NCBI RefSeq assembly: GCF_001422925.1
Contig: NZ_LMNI01000010.1
Span: 602,778-666,777 of the forward strand
Source: Microbacterium sp. Leaf288
GTDB taxonomy: Bacteria > Actinomycetota > Actinomycetes > Actinomycetales > Microbacteriaceae
Direction: 5' to 3'
DNA length: 64,000 nucleotides
In this document: positions 60,813 to 64,000 of the stretch, piece by piece
Numbering within the stretch: the first letter of the stretch is position 1
Layout of the letters: the number at the start of each line of letters is the position of its first letter
The notes under the pieces: generated by a model
What the model was told of the DNA's origin: nothing
Seen by the model: the letters and a program-made list of their open reading frames with translations, nothing else
Databases searched by the model: none
Translations under genes and position numbers: made by a program

Positions 60813-62336
60813 TTACGCGCCCGTCGAGCCGGCGCGCTCGAGCACGAGCTCGCGCACGCGCGCGGCGTCCGCCTGACCCTTCATCGCCTTCATGACCGCG
60901 CCGATGACGGCGCCCGCCGCCTGCACCTTCCCGTCGCGGATCTTGTCGAGCACGTCGGGCTGAGCGGCCAGCGCCTCGTCGATCGCCGCGATGAGCGCGC
61001 CGTCGTCCGAGACCACCGCGAGGCCGCGGGCATCGACGATCTCCTGGGGCGTGCCCTCACCGGCGATCATGCCTTCGAGCACCTGGCGCGCGAGCTTGTC
61101 GGTGAGCGTTCCCGCGTCGACCAGCGCCTGCAGCGCGGCCACGTCCGCGGGGGTGGCGAGCTCAGCGGGCTCGCGACCCTCGGCGTTCGCGATGCGCAAC
61201 AGCTCGCCAGTCCACCACTTGCGCGCCGCCGCGGGCGACGTGCCTGCGGCGATCGTCGCCTCGACCTCGGCGAGAAGACCGGCGTTGACGACGCCCTGGA
61301 AGTCGATGTCGGCGAACCCCCAGTCCGCCTTGAGACGGCGGCGGCGGGCTGCCGGCGGTTCGGGCAGCGCGGCGCGCAGCTGCTCGATCAGCTCGACGGA
61401 CGGCGCCACCGGCAGCAGGTCGGGCTCGGGGAAGTAGCGGTAGTCGTCCGCGTCGGACTTGGGACGACCGGGCGACGTGGTGCCGGTGTCCTCGTGCCAG
61501 TGGCGCGTCTCCTGCGTGATCGTCCCGCCTGCGGCGAGGATGGCCGCCTGACGCTGGATCTCGTACCGCACGGCCCGCTCGACCGAGCGCATCGAGTTGA
61601 CGTTCTTGGTCTCGGTGCGCGTGCCGAGCTTCTCCTGGCCACGAGGGCGCAGCGAGACATTGGCGTCGCAGCGGAGGTTTCCCCGCTCCATGCGCGCCTC
61701 CGAGATGCCCAGTGCGATCACGATGTCGCGGATCGTCGCGACGTACGCCTTCGCGATCTCGGGCGCGCGGTGCTCGGCGCCGAAGATCGGCTTGGTGACG
61801 ATCTCGACGAGCGGCACGCCGGCTCGGTTGTAGTCGACCAGCGAGTACTCGGCGCCCTGGATGCGACCGGTCGAGCCGCCGACGTGCGTGAGCTTGCCGG
61901 CGTCCTCCTCCATGTGCGCGCGCTCGATCGGCACCGTGACGATCTCGCCGTCGGCAAGCTCGATGTCGACCGAGCCCTCGAAGGCGATGGGCTCGTCGTA
62001 CTGCGAGATCTGGTAGTTCTTGCCGAGGTCGGGGTAGAAGTAGTTCTTCCGCGCGAACCGGCTCGACGGCGCGATCGAGCAGCCGAGGGCAAGGCCCAGG
62101 CTGATCGAATACCGCACCGCGGTCTCGTTGACGACGGGGAGCGCGCCCGGCAGTCCCATGTCGACGGGAGCGACGAGGGTGTTCGGCTCGGCACCGTGGT
62201 TCGCGTCGTTCGCCGGGTTGGCCGCCGCCGAGAACATCTTAGTCTCGGTGTTGAGCTCGACGTGCACCTCGAACCCGAGCACCGGCTCGTAGAGCTCGAG
62301 CGCCTTGTCGAAGTCCATCAGCTTGTCCTTCGCCAT
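60813..62336 (-). CDS. gatB: Asp-tRNA(Asn)/Glu-tRNA(Gln) amidotransferase subunit B
   Basis: Subunit that binds mischarged tRNA and activates it with ATP, so that Gln-tRNA and Asn-tRNA are made without the direct synthetases. The 507-aa protein has [18 protein letters not shown] at the cradle start, [37 protein letters not shown], and a C-terminal YqeY-like tail domain from about residue 390. The ATG at 62336 shares one base with the gatA stop (TGATG), so the two are coupled. It is the last gene of gatC-gatA-gatB and is followed by a hairpin. Confidence 0.97.
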   Translation of the reverse strand: MAKDKLMDFDKALELYEPVLGFEVHVELNTETKMFSAAANPANDANHGAEPNTLVAPVDMGLPGALPVVNETAVRYSISLGLALGCSIAPSSRFARKNYFYPDLGKNYQISQYDEPIAFEGSVDIELADGEIVTVPIERAHMEEDAGKLTHVGGSTGRIQGAEYSLVDYNRAGVPLVEIVTKPIFGAEHRAPEIAKAYVATIRDIVIALGISEARMERGNLRCDANVSLRPRGQEKLGTRTETKNVNSMRSVERAVRYEIQRQAAILAAGGTITQETRHWHEDTGTTSPGRPKSDADDYRYFPEPDLLPVAPSVELIEQLRAALPEPPAARRRRLKADWGFADIDFQGVVNAGLLAEVEATIAAGTSPAAARKWWTGELLRIANAEGREPAELATPADVAALQALVDAGTLTDKLARQVLEGMIAGEGTPQEIVDARGLAVVSDDGALIAAIDEALAAQPDVLDKIRDGKVQAAGAVIGAVMKAMKGQADAARVRELVLERAGSTGA

Positions 62337-63856
62337 CAGCGGGCACCTCCGTTCGCGCCGAGCGCCGGCGCCCTGTCGAGGAGCGGACCGCCCCAAGAGT
62401 CGACGAGCAGGGACTCCAGCGCCGCACCGACGCGGTACAGGCGAGCGTCCTCGTGTGCCGGGGCGAGGAACTGGATGCCGACCGGCAGGCCATCCTCGGA
62501 CGCCAGGCCGGACGGGATCGAGATTCCGGGCACGCCCGCGAGGTTCGCCGGGATGGTCGTCACGTCGTTGAGGTACATCTGCAGTGGGTCGTCGATCTTC
62601 TCGCCGAGCTTGAACGCCGTGGTGGGGGCCGACGGTGTCGCGATGACATCCACCTTCGAGAACGCGTCCGCGAAGTCCTGCTGGATGAGCGTGCGCACCT
62701 TCTGGGCCGAACCGTAGTAGGCGTCGTAGTAGCCCGCCGAGAGGGCGTAGGTGCCGAGGATGATGCGGCGCTTCACCTCCTCGCCGAAGCCGGCGTCGCG
62801 GGTCTTGGCCATGACGTCCTCCACGGTGCCGCCGGGAACGTCGACGCGCAGTCCGAAGCGGACCGAGTCGAACTTCGCCAGATTGCTGGATGCCTCGGCC
62901 GGGAGGATCAGGTAGTACGCGGCGACGCCGTACTCGAAGTGCGGCGCACTGATCTCGACGATCTCGGCGCCCTGGGACTCCATTGCGGCGAGAGCCGCGC
63001 GGAACGACTCCGACACGCCGGCCTGGAAGCCGCTGTCGGGAAGCTCCCGGATCACGCCGACCTTGAGGCCCTTGAGCACCTCGCCGGTCGCGCCCTCGCG
63101 GGCCGCGGCCGCGAACGACGGCCAGTCGTGGGCCAGCGACGTGGAGTCGTGCGGGTCGTGCCCGCCGATCACGTCGTGGAGGAGGCCGGCGTCGAGCACC
63201 GTGCGCGTGACGGGACCGACCTGATCGAGACTCGAAGCCAGCGCGATCGCGCCGTAGCGGCTGACGCCGCCGTAGGTCGGCTTGATGCCCACGGTGCCGG
63301 TGACGTGCGCCGGCTGGCGGATGGATCCGCCGGTGTCGGAGCCGAGGGCGAGCGGGGCTTCGAAAGCCGCGACCGCGGCGGCCGAGCCACCGCCCGATCC
63401 GCCGGGGATGCGCGAGAGGTCCCAGGGGTTGCGCGTCGGACCGTACGCCGAGTGCTCGGTCGACGAGCCCATCGCGAACTCGTCCATGTTCGTCTTGCCG
63501 AGCGGGACGAGACCGGCGGCGCGCGAACGCGCGACGACGGTCGCGTCGTACGGCGACATGTAGCCCTCGAGGATCTTCGAACCGCTGGTCGACGGCATGT
63601 CGGTCGTGACCAGCACGTCCTTGATCGCGAGGGGAACGCCCGCGAGCGGGCCGAGGTCGTCGCCTGCTGCGCGCCGGCGGTCGATGTCGGCAGCCACATC
63701 CAGCGCGTGCTCGCTGACGTGGAGGAAGGCGTGCACATCGGCATCGACGGCGGCGATGCGGTCGAGGTGGGCCTGCGTGGCCTCGACGCTCGACACCTCG
63801 CCGGCGGAGAGCTTGTCTGCGAGCGCGGCGGCGCTCAGCTTCGTGAGATCGGTCAC
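62336..63856 (-). CDS. gatA: Asp-tRNA(Asn)/Glu-tRNA(Gln) amidotransferase subunit A
   Basis: Amidase subunit that frees ammonia from glutamine and sends it to GatB. The 506-aa protein has the amidase-signature triad: K79 in LAIKDVL, cis-Ser S154 in [11 protein letters not shown] and nucleophile S178 in DTGGSIRQP, the same numbers as in the well-studied staphylococcal enzyme. [17 protein letters not shown] is the next conserved block. The GTG at 63856 is the start; it lies 10 nt after the gatC stop. The gene overlaps gatB by one base. Confidence 0.97.
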   Translation of the reverse strand: MTDLTKLSAAALADKLSAGEVSSVEATQAHLDRIAAVDADVHAFLHVSEHALDVAADIDRRRAAGDDLGPLAGVPLAIKDVLVTTDMPSTSGSKILEGYMSPYDATVVARSRAAGLVPLGKTNMDEFAMGSSTEHSAYGPTRNPWDLSRIPGGSGGGSAAAVAAFEAPLALGSDTGGSIRQPAHVTGTVGIKPTYGGVSRYGAIALASSLDQVGPVTRTVLDAGLLHDVIGGHDPHDSTSLAHDWPSFAAAAREGATGEVLKGLKVGVIRELPDSGFQAGVSESFRAALAAMESQGAEIVEISAPHFEYGVAAYYLILPAEASSNLAKFDSVRFGLRVDVPGGTVEDVMAKTRDAGFGEEVKRRIILGTYALSAGYYDAYYGSAQKVRTLIQQDFADAFSKVDVIATPSAPTTAFKLGEKIDDPLQMYLNDVTTIPANLAGVPGISIPSGLASEDGLPVGIQFLAPAHEDARLYRVGAALESLLVDSWGGPLLDRAPALGANGGAR

Positions 63857-63866
63857 GTCGGGCCCC

Positions 63867-64000
63867 TTACTGCTCTTCGCCGAGGATCGCGGTCACGCGG
63901 AATCGGCCGTCCGCGGAATCCGGTGCGTTCTGCAGCACCTGCGCGAGCGTCAGCAGATCGCCGGGCACGTCCGAACGGAAGACGTTCTCGAGGGGGATCG
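63867..64000 (-). CDS. gatC: Amidotransferase subunit C (5' part outside window)
   Basis: Only the last 44 codons and the TAA stop are present. The peptide [30 protein letters not shown] followed by TAILGEEQ is the C-terminal helix and tail of GatC, which wraps around GatA and stabilises the complex. The order gatC-gatA-gatB with 10-nt and overlapping junctions confirms the operon. The start and promoter lie beyond base 64000. Confidence 0.92.
   Translation of the reverse strand, partial: IPLENVFRSDVPGDLLTLAQVLQNAPDSADGRFRVTAILGEEQ

Noticed and set aside
60642..62717. 691-codon open frame opposite dinB end, gatB and gatA end
   Set aside because: It spans three genes and an intergenic terminator in antisense; composition-driven.

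Overview
The window is a contiguous stretch of core chromosome from a high-GC actinobacterium. It is most likely a member of Microbacteriaceae and plausibly Microbacterium. The signs are very high GC at third codon positions, an ileS T-box leader of the actinobacterial translational type, paired ClpP1/ClpP2, an RpiB that uses Glu instead of Cys, a GlbO-type haemoglobin, and small actinobacterial families (DUF4233, DUF2017, DUF6993). Many genes have a TANNNT-like -10 hexamer only 6-8 nt before the start codon, which suggests leaderless mRNAs. I see no insertion sequence, prophage, CRISPR array or plasmid-type gene. The species call is an inference from style and gene content.

Layout. 1-5.4 kb: RNase E (3' end outside the window), an orphan VKOR-type oxidoreductase, then ndk, a DUF4233 membrane protein and folC on the minus strand, joined to ileS by 4-nt overlaps. 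5.4-13.4 kb: ileS with its T-box, a divergent MHS-type transporter, valS and a small protein whose last codons form a hairpin. 13.4-20 kb: a three-gene operon (MFS exporter, 76-aa protein, winged-helix regulator) faces an M3 peptidase across a five-copy TTGCAA array; two hydrolases follow. 20-24.6 kb: clpX, clpP2, clpP1, tig and tRNA-Pro. 24.6-29.6 kb: tRNA-Gly, an alpha/beta hydrolase, a gamma-carbonic-anhydrase-like protein coupled to an AT3-SGNH acyltransferase, and dps. 29.6-38.4 kb (minus): a two-component system overlapping a multicopper oxidase, an amidohydrolase coupled to a PaiB-like protein, an Fpg/Nei glycosylase, rpiB and ferrochelatase. 38.5-48.3 kb (plus): pepN, an ABC exporter, a second two-component system, MscS coupled to a truncated haemoglobin, and a flavoprotein. 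48.3-53.9 kb: two thioesterases, ettA, a DUF6993 lipoprotein and an SSB paralogue. 53.9-58.5 kb: the yczR/yczE pair, tRNA-Arg, orn, tRNA-His, and a metallopeptidase-clpS-DUF2017 operon. 58.5-64 kb (minus): a P-loop protein, a GerW-like protein, dinB, and gatB-gatA-gatC (5' end of gatC outside the window).

How the genes fit together. Most of the window is housekeeping. There is a translation block (ileS, valS, gatCAB, ettA, four tRNAs), a proteostasis block (tig, clpP1, clpP2, clpX and, separately, clpS), and RNA turnover (rne, orn). Twelve adjacent gene pairs overlap by exactly 4 nt (ATGA or GTGA), so translational coupling is the norm. The regulation stands out more than the gene content: the 14-bp-period TTGCAA array, a REP-like hairpin inside the ileS T-box leader, half-sites between yczR and yczE, two TAG stop codons that double as the first half of a -10 hexamer, and a hairpin at the start of the predicted rne transcript.
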